In this document: positions 23,608 through 32,402 of the stretch, piece by piece | How the letters are laid out: every line of letters begins with the position of its first letter | Numbering within the stretch: the first letter of the stretch is position 1 | Source of the DNA: Bacteroidota bacterium | GTDB lineage: Bacteria; Bacteroidota; Bacteroidia; B-17B0; Aurantibacillaceae | DNA length: 64,000 nt | Direction: 5' to 3' | Assembly (NCBI GenBank): GCA_020403265.1 | Contig: JADBXZ010000011.1 | Location: 1-64,000, forward strand | Position numbers and translations under genes: made by a program | Notes under the pieces: generated by a model | What the model was told of the DNA's origin: nothing | The model's input: the letters and a program-made list of their open reading frames with translations, nothing else | The model's database searches: none

Positions 23608-25665
23608 ATGAAAAAAATATCTTTTTTAGTTTTTAACTTCATTTTAAGTTTAAATTTTATTGCTCAAACCCCGGAGTGTGGTCAGCATTTAATTACAGAA
23701 TCTGTTCTAAAAAAACATCCGGAACTACGGTCAAAAGTAAACGAGTTAAATAGTAATTTTAAAATAAATACTGTTAGTGTTGTAAACTATACTATACCTG
23801 TTGTTTTCCATATTTTACATACCGGTGGCGCTGAGTGCATTAGTGATGCTCAAATTCTAAGCCAAATGGCAATACTTAACAGAGATTACCAAAAGCAAAA
23901 TAGCGATACAATTAACGTGGTTACAAGCTTTACCAACAACATAGCTAACGTTGGAATAGCTTTTAAACTTGCTACCATAGATCCAAATGGTAATTGCACA
24001 AACGGAATTATAAGACATTATGACCCAAATACAATTTGGGATCCAAACAACTTATCGTTGTTTATTTATAGCTGGCCTAGAGATAAATATTTAAACATTT
24101 ATGTAGTAAAAAGTATTATAGGCATCAATGGTGCATATACTTTTTTGCCCGGCACACCCGTACCGCCCAATTGCGATGCTATTGTTTGTATGCATAATTA
24201 TGTTGGTAATACCGGTACTACACTCGGTGTAGATTATCGTGTGTTAACACACGAAGTTGGACACTGGTTTAATTTACAACACACTTGGGGTTCAACCAAT
24301 AACCCAATGGTTGCTTGTGGTGATGATGGGGTAACAGACACCCCGGTTACAAAAGGGTTTGTTAGTTGTGCAACCAGCAACGCTGCTATATGTACGCCAT
24401 CGGTACAAGAAAATGTTCAAAATTACATGGATTATGCTCCATGTAAATTAATGTTTACTAATGGCCAAAAAAATAGAATGTTAACTTGTTTAACGAGCAA
24501 TATAAATAATCGCAATAATCTATACACCCCGGGTAACTTAGCCCAAACCGGTATTACCACTACTACCAGTAATTGTATTCCTAAAATAGATGTTGCAAGT
24601 TCAACTAAATCTGTTTGCGTTGGAAAAACCGTCACAATTAATTCATATACAAGCAACGCTAATCCCATCACTTATAATTGGTCTGTTTCCGGACCAGCCA
24701 TCGCAAGCAGCTTTACAAATAGCAGCCTAACCATTACAACTACGGCAATAGGTAATATAACGGTTACTTGTGTGGCATCCAACACTAACGGGTCTTCCAG
24801 CTCAAGTTATGTTTTAACAGCCTTAACAACGAGTGTTGTTAGCCCCGGTAACTATGCAGAAAGTTTTGAAGGTAATAGTTTGCCCGCTAATTGGTTAAAG
24901 TTAACAAACAATAGTAACCCCTCTATTTGGGCAACAACTAATTTGGCAGCTTCTTTAGGTGGAAAAAGTATGATGATTGATGGGGCACTAACTACAGCCG
25001 GAACGAATGAAATACTTGAAACACCAAGCTACGACTTAAATGCTAACCCGGGTGCAAGTTATACACTAAAGTATGCCTATGCTCGAAAAAACTTATCCCA
25101 ACAAGATTTTTTTATTGCGCAGGGAAGCAAAGATTGTGGCGGAACCTGGCAAACCATTCAATCCATTAATTCGGCAAATTTAAGTAGTGGCTCAGGTGGA
25201 ACTACCTCATCGCCATTTGTACCCGCAGCCAATCAATGGAAATTATATGATTTAAGTGCGCACCCAAATTTTAATAATTATATTAATGAAAGTAATGTTA
25301 AATTCAGGTTTATTTTCATGGCTGATTCAATTAACGGCTTAAGTAATAATTTCTTTCTTGATGAAATTAACCTGAATAGCGCTGTAAGTATTAATGAGAA
25401 AGCAGCTTCTGTTTTTTTAAATGTATCTCCAAACCCATTTAAATCGGAAATTAAAATACAAGTTAACCTTCTTCAAGCTGAAAACTTTGAAGTTGTTATA
25501 AGTAATTTACTTGGACAAACATTATGTTACATTGAAAATAAAACTTATTATCCAGGCAAAAACGAACTACACTTAAGTGATTTAGAGCGATTAACAACAG
25601 GAGTGTATTTCATACAACTTAAAAGCAAAGAAAAAATCATTACTAAAAAATTAATCAAAGAATAA
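23608..25665 (+). CDS. M43 (cytophagalysin-like) T9SS-secreted metalloprotease
   Basis: A 685-residue secreted zinc protease. The signal peptide is at 1-20 (FIAQ). The catalytic domain (about 60-310) holds HEVGHWFNLQH, giving His215, Glu216, His219 and third ligand His225, and the Met-turn in QNYMDYAPC. This is the M43B pappalysin/cytophagalysin group, whose members cleave proteins extracellularly and are often self-processed. Residues about 325-405 look like an Ig/PKD domain, residues about 415-590 like a choice-of-anchor / MAM-type sandwich (SFEGNSLPANWLKL), and the last 80 residues are a T9SS sorting domain (VSPNPFKSEIKIQV ... GVYFIQL). It is the last large gene of the AraC-linked locus. 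Confidence 0.92.
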   Translation: MKKISFLVFNFILSLNFIAQTPECGQHLITESVLKKHPELRSKVNELNSNFKINTVSVVNYTIPVVFHILHTGGAECISDAQILSQMAILNRDYQKQNSDTINVVTSFTNNIANVGIAFKLATIDPNGNCTNGIIRHYDPNTIWDPNNLSLFIYSWPRDKYLNIYVVKSIIGINGAYTFLPGTPVPPNCDAIVCMHNYVGNTGTTLGVDYRVLTHEVGHWFNLQHTWGSTNNPMVACGDDGVTDTPVTKGFVSCATSNAAICTPSVQENVQNYMDYAPCKLMFTNGQKNRMLTCLTSNINNRNNLYTPGNLAQTGITTTTSNCIPKIDVASSTKSVCVGKTVTINSYTSNANPITYNWSVSGPAIASSFTNSSLTITTTAIGNITVTCVASNTNGSSSSSYVLTALTTSVVSPGNYAESFEGNSLPANWLKLTNNSNPSIWATTNLAASLGGKSMMIDGALTTAGTNEILETPSYDLNANPGASYTLKYAYARKNLSQQDFFIAQGSKDCGGTWQTIQSINSANLSSGSGGTTSSPFVPAANQWKLYDLSAHPNFNNYINESNVKFRFIFMADSINGLSNNFFLDEINLNSAVSINEKAASVFLNVSPNPFKSEIKIQVNLLQAENFEVVISNLLGQTLCYIENKTYYPGKNELHLSDLERLTTGVYFIQLKSKEKIITKKLIKE

Positions 25666-25667
25666 AC

Positions 25668-25793
25668 TTGAAAAAAGAAAAATTTAAACGCCAAACGTTT
25701 TTAAAAATGAGTATAATTTTCTTAATCGTTTTTAGTGCTATCATTATTGCCAAAAGTGGTTATCTCTTTGGGCGTTGGTTGCAGCATTTTTAA
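25668..25793 (+). CDS. Small single-pass membrane protein
   Basis: A 41-residue frame starting with TTG two bases after the M43 protease stop; an ATG at 25707 gives a 28-residue alternative. The sequence has a basic N-terminus, one hydrophobic helix (SIIFLIVFSAIIIA) and an aromatic tail (YLFGRWLQHF). Tiny proteins of this pattern are common in Bacteroidota genomes and usually go unannotated. Support is the spacing to the operon and the protein-like composition only. Confidence 0.45.
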   Translation: MKKEKFKRQTFLKMSIIFLIVFSAIIIAKSGYLFGRWLQHF

Positions 25794-25884
25794 TCAGAAA
25801 CCGGAAGAAAACAACTCTCTGAGGCTTTCTTAAAGTTGTGATTTAACAAGTAATTAGTTAAATTTATGGCTTTATTTAACAAGT

Positions 25885-27291
25885 ATGGAAAAATTTGATG
25901 TAACCGTTATTGGATCTGGTCCCGGTGGATATGTGGCCGCTATTCGATGTGCTCAATTAGGAATGAAGACCGCCTTAATTGAAAAATATGCTACACTTGG
26001 TGGCACCTGTTTAAATGTTGGTTGTATTCCATCTAAAGCACTTTTAGATAGTAGCGAACATTTTTACAATGCTGTGCATCATTTCGAAGAACACGGCATT
26101 GACGTTAAATCACCCAAGGTAAACTTAAAGCAAATGATTGAACGGAAAAGAGGAGTTGTTAAGATGACTTGTGATGGTATTAATTTTTTGATGAAAAAAA
26201 ACAAAATTACCGTATATCAAGGTCACGGTAGTTTTGAAAACAAAACCACCATTCAAATAAAAAAAGAAGATGGGTCTGTTGAAAAAATTGAAAGCACTAA
26301 AACCATTATCGCTACCGGTTCTAAGCCTTCTTCATTACCCGGGATTGATATCGACAAAAAAAGAATTATTACCTCAACAGAGGCCTTAGAGTTAACTGAG
26401 GTGCCTAAACACATGGTTTTAATTGGCGGGGGCGTTATTGGTTTAGAATTAGGCAGTGTATATGGTCGTTTAGGAAGCAAAATCACGGTTGTTGAATTTA
26501 TGGATCGCATTATACCTGGAATGGATGGCGCACTAAGTAAAGAATTACAACGTGTGCTAAAGAAAAATCTAGGTTTTGAATTTTTATTTAAACATAAAGT
26601 TACCGGTGTTAAATCTACAGGTAAGGAAGTCACGGTTTCTGCTTTAAACGCTAAAGACGAACCCATAGAAATTAAAGGAGACTATTGCTTGGTTGCAGTA
26701 GGCAGAAAACCATATACAGAAGGGTTAGGATTAGAAAACGTTGGAATAAAAGTAGACGCAAGAGGAAGAATTGAAACCGACAATCATTTAAAAACCAGCG
26801 CTGATAATATTTATGCCATTGGCGATGTTGTTAAAGGCGCCATGCTTGCGCATAAAGCCGAAGAAGAAGGTGTGTTTGTTGCAGAATACCTGGCCGGACA
26901 AAAACCGCATATTGATTATAACTTAATTCCCGGCGTTGTTTACACCTGGCCTGAAGTTGCTGCAGTTGGCTACACAGAAGAACAACTCAAGGAACAAGGA
27001 AAAAAATATAAAGTTGGAAACTTTCCATTTAAAGCAAGTGGAAGAGCAAGAGCAAGCATGGATACTGACGGCTTTGTAAAAGTATTAGCTGATGAGGTTA
27101 CTGATGAAATATTAGGCGTACACATGATTGGTCCTAGAACAGCTGATATGATTGCTGAAGCTGTTGTAGCGATGGAATATAAAGCCAGCGCCGAAGACAT
27201 CAGCCGAATGAGTCATGCTCACCCTACTTTTACAGAAAGCATGAAAGAAGCTTGCTTAGACGCCACCGGAAAAAGAGCACTTCATATTTAA
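25885..27291 (+). CDS. lpdA: Dihydrolipoyl dehydrogenase (E3)
   Basis: A 468-residue flavoprotein disulfide reductase, the E3 subunit shared by pyruvate, 2-oxoglutarate and branched-chain dehydrogenase complexes. It reoxidises dihydrolipoamide with NAD. Seen in sequence: the FAD site [10 protein letters not shown] at 10-19, the redox disulfide [13 protein letters not shown], the NAD site [17 protein letters not shown], the second FAD motif IYAIGDVV, and the C-terminal dimer motif [10 protein letters not shown] with the catalytic His-Glu pair. Length is normal for the family. It stands alone with a good terminator 15 bases after its stop. Confidence 0.97.
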   Translation: MEKFDVTVIGSGPGGYVAAIRCAQLGMKTALIEKYATLGGTCLNVGCIPSKALLDSSEHFYNAVHHFEEHGIDVKSPKVNLKQMIERKRGVVKMTCDGINFLMKKNKITVYQGHGSFENKTTIQIKKEDGSVEKIESTKTIIATGSKPSSLPGIDIDKKRIITSTEALELTEVPKHMVLIGGGVIGLELGSVYGRLGSKITVVEFMDRIIPGMDGALSKELQRVLKKNLGFEFLFKHKVTGVKSTGKEVTVSALNAKDEPIEIKGDYCLVAVGRKPYTEGLGLENVGIKVDARGRIETDNHLKTSADNIYAIGDVVKGAMLAHKAEEEGVFVAEYLAGQKPHIDYNLIPGVVYTWPEVAAVGYTEEQLKEQGKKYKVGNFPFKASGRARASMDTDGFVKVLADEVTDEILGVHMIGPRTADMIAEAVVAMEYKASAEDISRMSHAHPTFTESMKEACLDATGKRALHI

Positions 27292-27305
27292 TTTTAAATT
27301 CCAAA

Positions 27306-27326
27306 AGGCAAGTTGATAGCTTGCCT
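27306..27326 (+). terminator. Intrinsic terminator of lpdA
   Basis: The stem AGGCAAG/CTTGCCT has loop TTGATAG and is followed by CTTTTAATT. It lies 15 bases after the lpdA stop. Confidence 0.75.
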
Positions 27327-27344
27327 CTTTTAATTCTAATCCCC

Positions 27345-27689
27345 ATGGAATATCCTAATTGTCCTAAATGCAAAAGTGTTAACACCTACTTATACGATTC
27401 TAATTTTGTTTGCCCTGACTGCTTTCACGAATGGCGAGAAGAAGAGATTACTGTTGAAGAACAAGCTGAAGAAGGCCTTGTTGTGAAAGACGTAAACGGT
27501 GTTGTTTTAAGCAACGGCGATAGTGTAGTAACAATTAAAACATTGCCGGTAAAAGGTACCTCACAATCCATAAAAGCAGGAACCAAAGTTAGAAACATTA
27601 AATTGGTTGAGGGCGACCATAACATCGATTGTAAAATAGATGGTTTTGGAGCCATGGCATTAAAAAGTGAATTCGTAAAAAAAGCATAA
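27345..27689 (+). CDS. yjdM: YjdM/PhnA-type zinc-ribbon protein
   Basis: A 114-residue protein. The N-terminal zinc ribbon has two CxxC pairs (CPKCKS and CPDCFHEW), followed by the PhnA domain ([67 protein letters not shown]). The family was named for alkylphosphonate utilisation, but most members, including this isolated one, lie outside phosphonate operons and have no proven role. The open frame extends upstream to 27252 inside lpdA, but the ATG at 27345 after the lpdA terminator gives the exact family N-terminus MEYPNCPKC. Confidence 0.92.
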   Translation: MEYPNCPKCKSVNTYLYDSNFVCPDCFHEWREEEITVEEQAEEGLVVKDVNGVVLSNGDSVVTIKTLPVKGTSQSIKAGTKVRNIKLVEGDHNIDCKIDGFGAMALKSEFVKKA

Positions 27690-27691
27690 GC

Positions 27692-28114
27692 CTACTCAGG
27701 CTTGTACTCTGTCTTATGGCTTTCATTTTCTTCATTAATTGCATCCTTATCATCATCAGATTCTTTTAACTCATAATGTTTTTCTTTTTCAAGGTTAACA
27801 TTAACAATCACTGGGGGAGCAGTTGGTTGCGAAATCCATGCATTTCCGTTATAAAAATAATAGTGATTGCGCCAGTTATCCCAGTATAAATTATACTTAG
27901 GAAAAAACACCCAACGACGATTATAACCATAGGCAGGCCTCCAAACAGGATGATAAACTACAATTTTGTGCGGTCTGTATGGACTGCGTCTTACCACTAC
28001 TTTACCATGACCGCGGTGTGGATGACGACCGTGTGGGCCTCTCCGCTGACCAAAACTTTTAGTACTGATGTTTAATAAAACAACTAATAAAACTAATAAC
28101 AGCTTGTTTTTCAT
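27692..28114 (-). CDS. Small exported basic/aromatic-rich protein
   Basis: A 140-residue protein with a signal peptide at about 1-22 (STKSFGQ). The mature part opens with an Arg/His/Gly-rich stretch (RRGPHGRHPHRGHGKVVVRR), goes on with Tyr/Trp-rich sequence (YHPVWRPAYGYNRRWVFFPKYNLYWDNW, given in two overlapping parts here), and ends acidic. Similar small envelope proteins are frequent in Bacteroidota but none has a known role to my knowledge. Its stop lies 2 bases from that of yjdM (tail to tail). Confidence 0.7.
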   Translation of the reverse strand: MKNKLLLVLLVVLLNISTKSFGQRRGPHGRHPHRGHGKVVVRRSPYRPHKIVVYHPVWRPAYGYNRRWVFFPKYNLYWDNWRNHYYFYNGNAWISQPTAPPVIVNVNLEKEKHYELKESDDDKDAINEENESHKTEYKPE

Positions 28115-28196
28115 GGGTTTTTATTTTTTTGACTTAAAATTAAACCTAAGGTTTAATTTTTAAACCATCTTTTATGGCTTTTTCGTCGAAACAAAT

Positions 28197-28826
28197 CTAT
28201 TCATTCAAAAGATAATAATTAGCCTCTAAATATCTATTAGTCTTCATCTGTTTAAATAGCTTAATATTAAGGCTTTTAAATACGTTTGCCTGTGTTGGAT
28301 TCATGTATATTATTAATGTTTTTGATTGTGAGCCCTCTATTATCTTAATCAACACTTTTTTAAGAACACTTTCACTAAAAGGATTAAACAAGAAGTAAAC
28401 AGTTGTTTGATTTTTAAAATCGTATTCCTGAGCGTTACAATGAATAAATTCAACTTCACTATTAATTATAGCCGCATTTTCTTTAGCTTTTAGAATTAGT
28501 TCTTTGTCCAAATCAATACCAATAACTCGCTTGTAACCCATTTTTTCTGCTACAAAACACGCCCTTCCTTTGCCGCAGCCAATATCTATAAAATTAGCAT
28601 TCGTAAACAAACTTAAAGATTCTCGCAAAAGTTGCTCCAGTACCCAATAATTGGCGCCCTGATAATGAAAAAAATCTGCTGACTCACTAGCTTTAACACC
28701 GGCAGTTTGTATGTTATATTTTTTTTCAGCTATTGTTTCATAATTTATTATTTTTAAAGTGCCCCTAATTCCTCTTAAAAACAAAGACCTAAAAAAATAG
28801 TAAACAAGTAATAAATAGTTCATCAT
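28197..28826 (-). CDS. Class I SAM-dependent methyltransferase
   Basis: A 209-residue protein. Motif I FIDIGCGKGRACFVAEKMG marks the AdoMet-binding loop, followed by VIGIDLDKELI (acidic end of beta-2), EFIHCNAQEYDF (motif II region) and TVYFLFNPFSESVL in place of the catalytic loop. The N-terminal 50 residues are hydrophobic and basic (LLVYYFFRSLFLRGIRG), perhaps membrane-associating. The target cannot be inferred. It is divergent from the DUF1801 gene with a 50-base gap. Confidence 0.85.
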   Translation of the reverse strand: MMNYLLLVYYFFRSLFLRGIRGTLKIINYETIAEKKYNIQTAGVKASESADFFHYQGANYWVLEQLLRESLSLFTNANFIDIGCGKGRACFVAEKMGYKRVIGIDLDKELILKAKENAAIINSEVEFIHCNAQEYDFKNQTTVYFLFNPFSESVLKKVLIKIIEGSQSKTLIIYMNPTQANVFKSLNIKLFKQMKTNRYLEANYYLLNE

Positions 28827-28876
28827 TGAAATCCGTGTAAAATTACTACCTTCATTTTAATTTTAATAGAATTAAC

Positions 28877-29335
28877 ATGCCAAAAGAAGAATTAGTTACA
28901 GTTAACGACTATATTAAAACAATTGAGCCAACAAAAAAAGAAGCGTTTGAAAAACTAAGAGCGATTATCTTGAAAAACTTACCAAAAGGTTTTGAAGAAT
29001 GTATTAACTACAAAATGCCTTCTTATGTTGTTCCGCACAAACTTTATCCAAAAGGCTATCATTGCGACACCAGTTTACCCTTGCCGTTTTTAAGTATTGC
29101 AGCGCAAAAAAACTTTATTGCCTTTTATCACATGGGCATTTATGCTGATAAAAAATTATCCGACTGGTTTATTGAAGAATATCCAAAACATAGTAAGTCT
29201 AAACTTGATATGGGCAAAAGCTGCATCCGGTTCAAAAAACCTGATGATATTCCATTTAAACTCATTGAACAATTAGTAAAAAAAATAAGCCCGAAAGATT
29301 GGATCGCCTTATATGAAAAGGCGTTTAACAAATAA
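28877..29335 (+). CDS. DUF1801 domain protein
   Basis: A 152-residue cytoplasmic protein of the DUF1801 family (YdhG-like fold). Typical segments are VNDYIKTIEPTKKEAFEKLRAII at the start, FEECINYKMPSYVV, KNFIAFYHMGIYAD and SCIRFKKPDDIPFKLIEQLVKKI near the end. The family has an iron-chaperone-like (frataxin-like) fold in some members, but no proven activity in Bacteroidota. Single gene, converging with the GWxTD gene 12 bases on. Confidence 0.85.
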   Translation: MPKEELVTVNDYIKTIEPTKKEAFEKLRAIILKNLPKGFEECINYKMPSYVVPHKLYPKGYHCDTSLPLPFLSIAAQKNFIAFYHMGIYADKKLSDWFIEEYPKHSKSKLDMGKSCIRFKKPDDIPFKLIEQLVKKISPKDWIALYEKAFNK

Positions 29336-29347
29336 GCTCGTACTATT

Positions 29348-30619
29348 TCATTTTTCAAAAACGTTATAAATTCTACCCTGCCTCCAATAATCAACTGCTA
29401 AATACCACTGATCTTTGTAATACTGATTTCTATCCATAGTATAATCATTGTTGCTAAATGGGCTCTGTTCTTTATGAAACACAAAACGAAAAGAGCTTGG
29501 ATTACTTTCAATGCCATAAACCCAGGTTTCGGTATGATTGTTTTTATAAACATGGCTTGGTCTGCCAAACACAATGAATATCATCCCTCTATCGGTTTTC
29601 CAGCCCTTGTTATAACTTGTATATAGTTTATTGGCCTCCTTTACTCTATTATAATACCTCTTTAGCAATTCTTTAGCTCGTTCATTACTACCACCTAAAG
29701 CTAACCAAAATTTATCAATTGCAGCCTTTTGATCTTCCGAAGCCGTGCAGGTTTCGTACTCTTGTTTTGTCATAATGTAACGTGTGCATAAAATCATTTC
29801 CTTTATATTACTTACCCCAGGAAAGGCTTCATCATAAGTATAAAGACTCAGGCCGTCATTACTTGCGGGATCAAATCTTAAATGATAAAAACCAGTTTCC
29901 GGCATTTTAATAGATAAATTAGATGTGGTTAAGCTGATCGTAAAACTACTGTCGGGCTTATATTTGAACTCTTCATTTATTTTGTTAGAAAAAGGGGGTA
30001 ATGCAATTGCAAATTCTTTAAAAAAGCAATCTACCGTAGCGCTAGCTCTGCTCAGTGAGTTAAGCTGAATATTGACATCTTGATTAGGTAAAAATGAGTT
30101 TTTATATGATACTTTGTTGTCTGCAGTAATTAAAAAATTTTGTCTAGAAAGGTAATTTTTTCTATTTATTAGAACATTTTGAGTGTATTGTGTTTTTTTA
30201 TTTTCATCTGTAACAGAAATCGTCAGGTTGAAATTTTCTCCTGATTCTGTTTTAATTTTGAACTTACTTAAAATATTCTTTGTTTGAATTTGTTCGTCTG
30301 CTCTGTCTAATAGCTTAAAGGAAGCGCTATCAGTAATTTTTTTTGGCGAAGCCTCATTTGATACTTCATATTTGATTTTCATTTCAGCATAAAACTGAAT
30401 TGTGGTGTCGGGTCGTTTATAGATTAAATTTTCATTATCAATACTTAAATAAACCACAGAGGAATTTTCTGTATCGTTATATACAACTGCATTAACTTCT
30501 AAAAGTTCATTGTCTGGGTTCGAAATAGATTTGGTAGGTTTTACGGTATACCTGTTTTGTTTAGAGACGCATGCGCATAATAACACAAAAAAAACGATAT
30601 ATGATTTAAAAAAGCGCAT
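29348..30619 (-). CDS. GWxTD domain lipoprotein
   Basis: A 423-residue predicted lipoprotein with lipobox LLCAC (Cys17). Residues about 30-270 are beta-rich sandwich repeats. The C-terminal GWxTD domain includes ERAKELLKRYYNRVKEANKLY, then YNKGWKTDRGMIFIVFGRP, the family signature, and ETWVYG. GWxTD proteins occur in Bacteroidota and related phyla, often near peptidases, and their role is unsettled. A minus-strand -7 element (TACCTTTG) sits 4 bases before the start, giving a near-leaderless transcript. It is divergent from the AI-2E family permease. Confidence 0.9.
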   Translation of the reverse strand: MRFFKSYIVFFVLLCACVSKQNRYTVKPTKSISNPDNELLEVNAVVYNDTENSSVVYLSIDNENLIYKRPDTTIQFYAEMKIKYEVSNEASPKKITDSASFKLLDRADEQIQTKNILSKFKIKTESGENFNLTISVTDENKKTQYTQNVLINRKNYLSRQNFLITADNKVSYKNSFLPNQDVNIQLNSLSRASATVDCFFKEFAIALPPFSNKINEEFKYKPDSSFTISLTTSNLSIKMPETGFYHLRFDPASNDGLSLYTYDEAFPGVSNIKEMILCTRYIMTKQEYETCTASEDQKAAIDKFWLALGGSNERAKELLKRYYNRVKEANKLYTSYNKGWKTDRGMIFIVFGRPSHVYKNNHTETWVYGIESNPSSFRFVFHKEQSPFSNNDYTMDRNQYYKDQWYLAVDYWRQGRIYNVFEK

Positions 30620-30623
30620 ATAA

Positions 30624-30647
30624 CAAAGGTATAAAAACTTATATTTG
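30624..30647. promoter_or_regulatory. Two divergent -7 elements
   Basis: Minus-strand TACCTTTG (30631 to 30624) lies 4 bases before the GWxTD start. Plus-strand TATATTTG (30640-30647) lies 3 bases before the ATG of the permease at 30651. Both match TAnnTTTG exactly and leave almost no 5' leader. The two promoters must share -33 sequence space. Confidence 0.5.
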
Positions 30648-30650
30648 TTT

Positions 30651-31739
30651 ATGCAAATAAAATATAACTGGTTGAGAATTTTAGGTGTTTTAGCGCTTAT
30701 TCTATTTGTTTATGTATTTTTCAAAATTGTTGTTTATTTAACAATTGCAACTGTATTGTTTTTAATTGCTTTCCCGCTTACTTATCGATTAGAAAAAATC
30801 CGATTTGGGAAATATAAACTCCCCGATTCTGTTGCGGCCGGAATTACTCTGACTTGCGTTGTAGGTATTTTTACTTTTATGTTTTATTTAATTATTCCAC
30901 CATTGGTAAGTGAGATAAACAACTTATCTTCTTTAAATTTTTATGATGTGTTGCATAATACCCTAAACCAGTTTCCAAACCTCCATTCATTGCTTAACAA
31001 ACTTGGTTCTGAAGAAGAATTAAAACAAAACATTAACTCTCAGCTTCATCAATTTGCAACTACCAACAACATAACTTACTTGTTAAATAATATAACCGGT
31101 TATGCAGGAACTATACTTGGCGGTACTTTATGTGTGTTATTTATTACCTTCTTTTTTCTTAAAGATGAGTCGCTAGTTAAACAAGGGCTTGTTATAATCG
31201 CGCCTAAAGGAAAAGAAAAGGAAATGCGCGATATTTTTAAAACCAGTAAAAAAATGTTGAGTAACTACTTTGCCGCTTTGTTCATTGATATGTTGATTGT
31301 TGGTGTGGCTGTGTTTACAATCTTAACTATTTTTGGTATTAAAAACGCTGTGATTATTGCTTTTGTTGCCGGCATTTTAAACGTTATTCCTTATGTTGGT
31401 TCTGTTATAACCATGTTGCTGGCCATTTTTCTAGGTGTAAGTGGGTGCATTAGTGCCGGACATTATGATTTAATTGGACCCACAATTAATAAAATTTTCT
31501 TTTCGTTATTAAGTATTAATTTAATTGATGGTTTCTTAATTCAGCCGTTTATATTTTCAAGCTCGGTTAAGGCTCATCCATTGGAAATATTTATTATTAC
31601 ACTCATGGCAGGTGCCTTGGGTGGCATCTTTGGAATGGTTGTTGCACTGCCGGTATACACACTCATTCGAATAACCGCTAAAGAATTTTTAACTCACTTA
31701 AAATTTTTTAAAAAAATAAGTGATACAATAGAAGAGTAA
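30651..31739 (+). CDS. AI-2E family (TqsA/PerM-like) transporter
   Basis: A 362-residue inner-membrane protein with about eight helices. It has the split layout of the family: two helices near residues 10-50, a third at 58-80 (GITLTCVVGIFTFMFYLIIPPLVSEI), a soluble amphipathic region at about 85-140, then five or so C-terminal helices including VAGILNVIPYVGSVITMLLAIFLG and the conserved LEIFIITLMAGALGGIFGMVVALPV. Members export quorum signals or act as Na+/H+ antiporters or unknown permeases, so substrate is open. The TTG at 30645 is part of the -7 element, so the ATG at 30651 is chosen. Its stop overlaps the next start by one base (TAATG). Confidence 0.9.
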   Translation: MQIKYNWLRILGVLALILFVYVFFKIVVYLTIATVLFLIAFPLTYRLEKIRFGKYKLPDSVAAGITLTCVVGIFTFMFYLIIPPLVSEINNLSSLNFYDVLHNTLNQFPNLHSLLNKLGSEEELKQNINSQLHQFATTNNITYLLNNITGYAGTILGGTLCVLFITFFFLKDESLVKQGLVIIAPKGKEKEMRDIFKTSKKMLSNYFAALFIDMLIVGVAVFTILTIFGIKNAVIIAFVAGILNVIPYVGSVITMLLAIFLGVSGCISAGHYDLIGPTINKIFFSLLSINLIDGFLIQPFIFSSSVKAHPLEIFIITLMAGALGGIFGMVVALPVYTLIRITAKEFLTHLKFFKKISDTIEE

Positions 31740-32395
31740 TGAAAGATATTTTAAGCTTTTTAAAAAACCTACAGGATAATAACACTAAAGAGTGGTTTGA
31801 AGCCAATAAAGCAACTTATTTGCAAAACAAAAACCACTTTGATGATGTTGTTAATTCATTAATCAAAGAAATTAGAAAATTTGATAAATCAATCGAGCCC
31901 GAATTAGAAGCTAAACATTGCGTGTTTAGAATTTACAAAGACGTTAGATTTAGCAAGGATAAATCTCCTTATAAAACCAACATGGGCGCCAGTATTAACG
32001 CGGGTGGTAAAAAAAGTGCAAAGGCCGGTTACTATATACATGTTGAAAACAATAAAAGTTTTTTAGCAGGTGGTATATACATGCCAATGCCGGATGTTTT
32101 AGCGAAAATCCGACAAGAAATTGATTACAACGGAAAAACTTTTATAAAGATATTGGACTCTAAAAACTTTAAGCAGTTCTTTAAGGGAATTGATGAAATG
32201 GATAAACTTAAAAATCCACCAAAAGGTTATGATAAAGATCATCCGTTGATAGAAGTTTTAAAAAACAAACATTTTACCGTAAGTCACCCACTCTCTAATA
32301 AAGAGATTACCTCATCAAATTTCGAAAAAACGGTTGTTGATGGTTTCAAGGCCATGAAACCATTTTTAGATTTTTTAAACACAGTTCATACCTAA
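31739..32395 (+). CDS. DUF2461 domain protein (TIGR02453 family)
   Basis: A 218-residue cytoplasmic protein. Family hallmarks are ILSFLKNLQDNNTKEWFEANK at the start, RIYKDVRFSKDKSPYKTNMGA in the first third, AGYYIHVENNKSFLAGGIYMPMP, and the closing HFTVSHPLSNKEI region. No function is established for DUF2461. Translation is coupled to the permease by the one-base overlap, and the THUMP methyltransferase follows after 7 bases, so the three are probably one operon. Confidence 0.9.
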   Translation: MKDILSFLKNLQDNNTKEWFEANKATYLQNKNHFDDVVNSLIKEIRKFDKSIEPELEAKHCVFRIYKDVRFSKDKSPYKTNMGASINAGGKKSAKAGYYIHVENNKSFLAGGIYMPMPDVLAKIRQEIDYNGKTFIKILDSKNFKQFFKGIDEMDKLKNPPKGYDKDHPLIEVLKNKHFTVSHPLSNKEITSSNFEKTVVDGFKAMKPFLDFLNTVHT

Positions 32396-32402
32396 TTTTA
32401 TT

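Noticed and set aside
29348-30619. Reading the GWxTD protein as a toxin-antitoxin or eCIS component
   Set aside because: The GWxTD signature and lipobox are enough for its family, and nothing nearby supports those systems.
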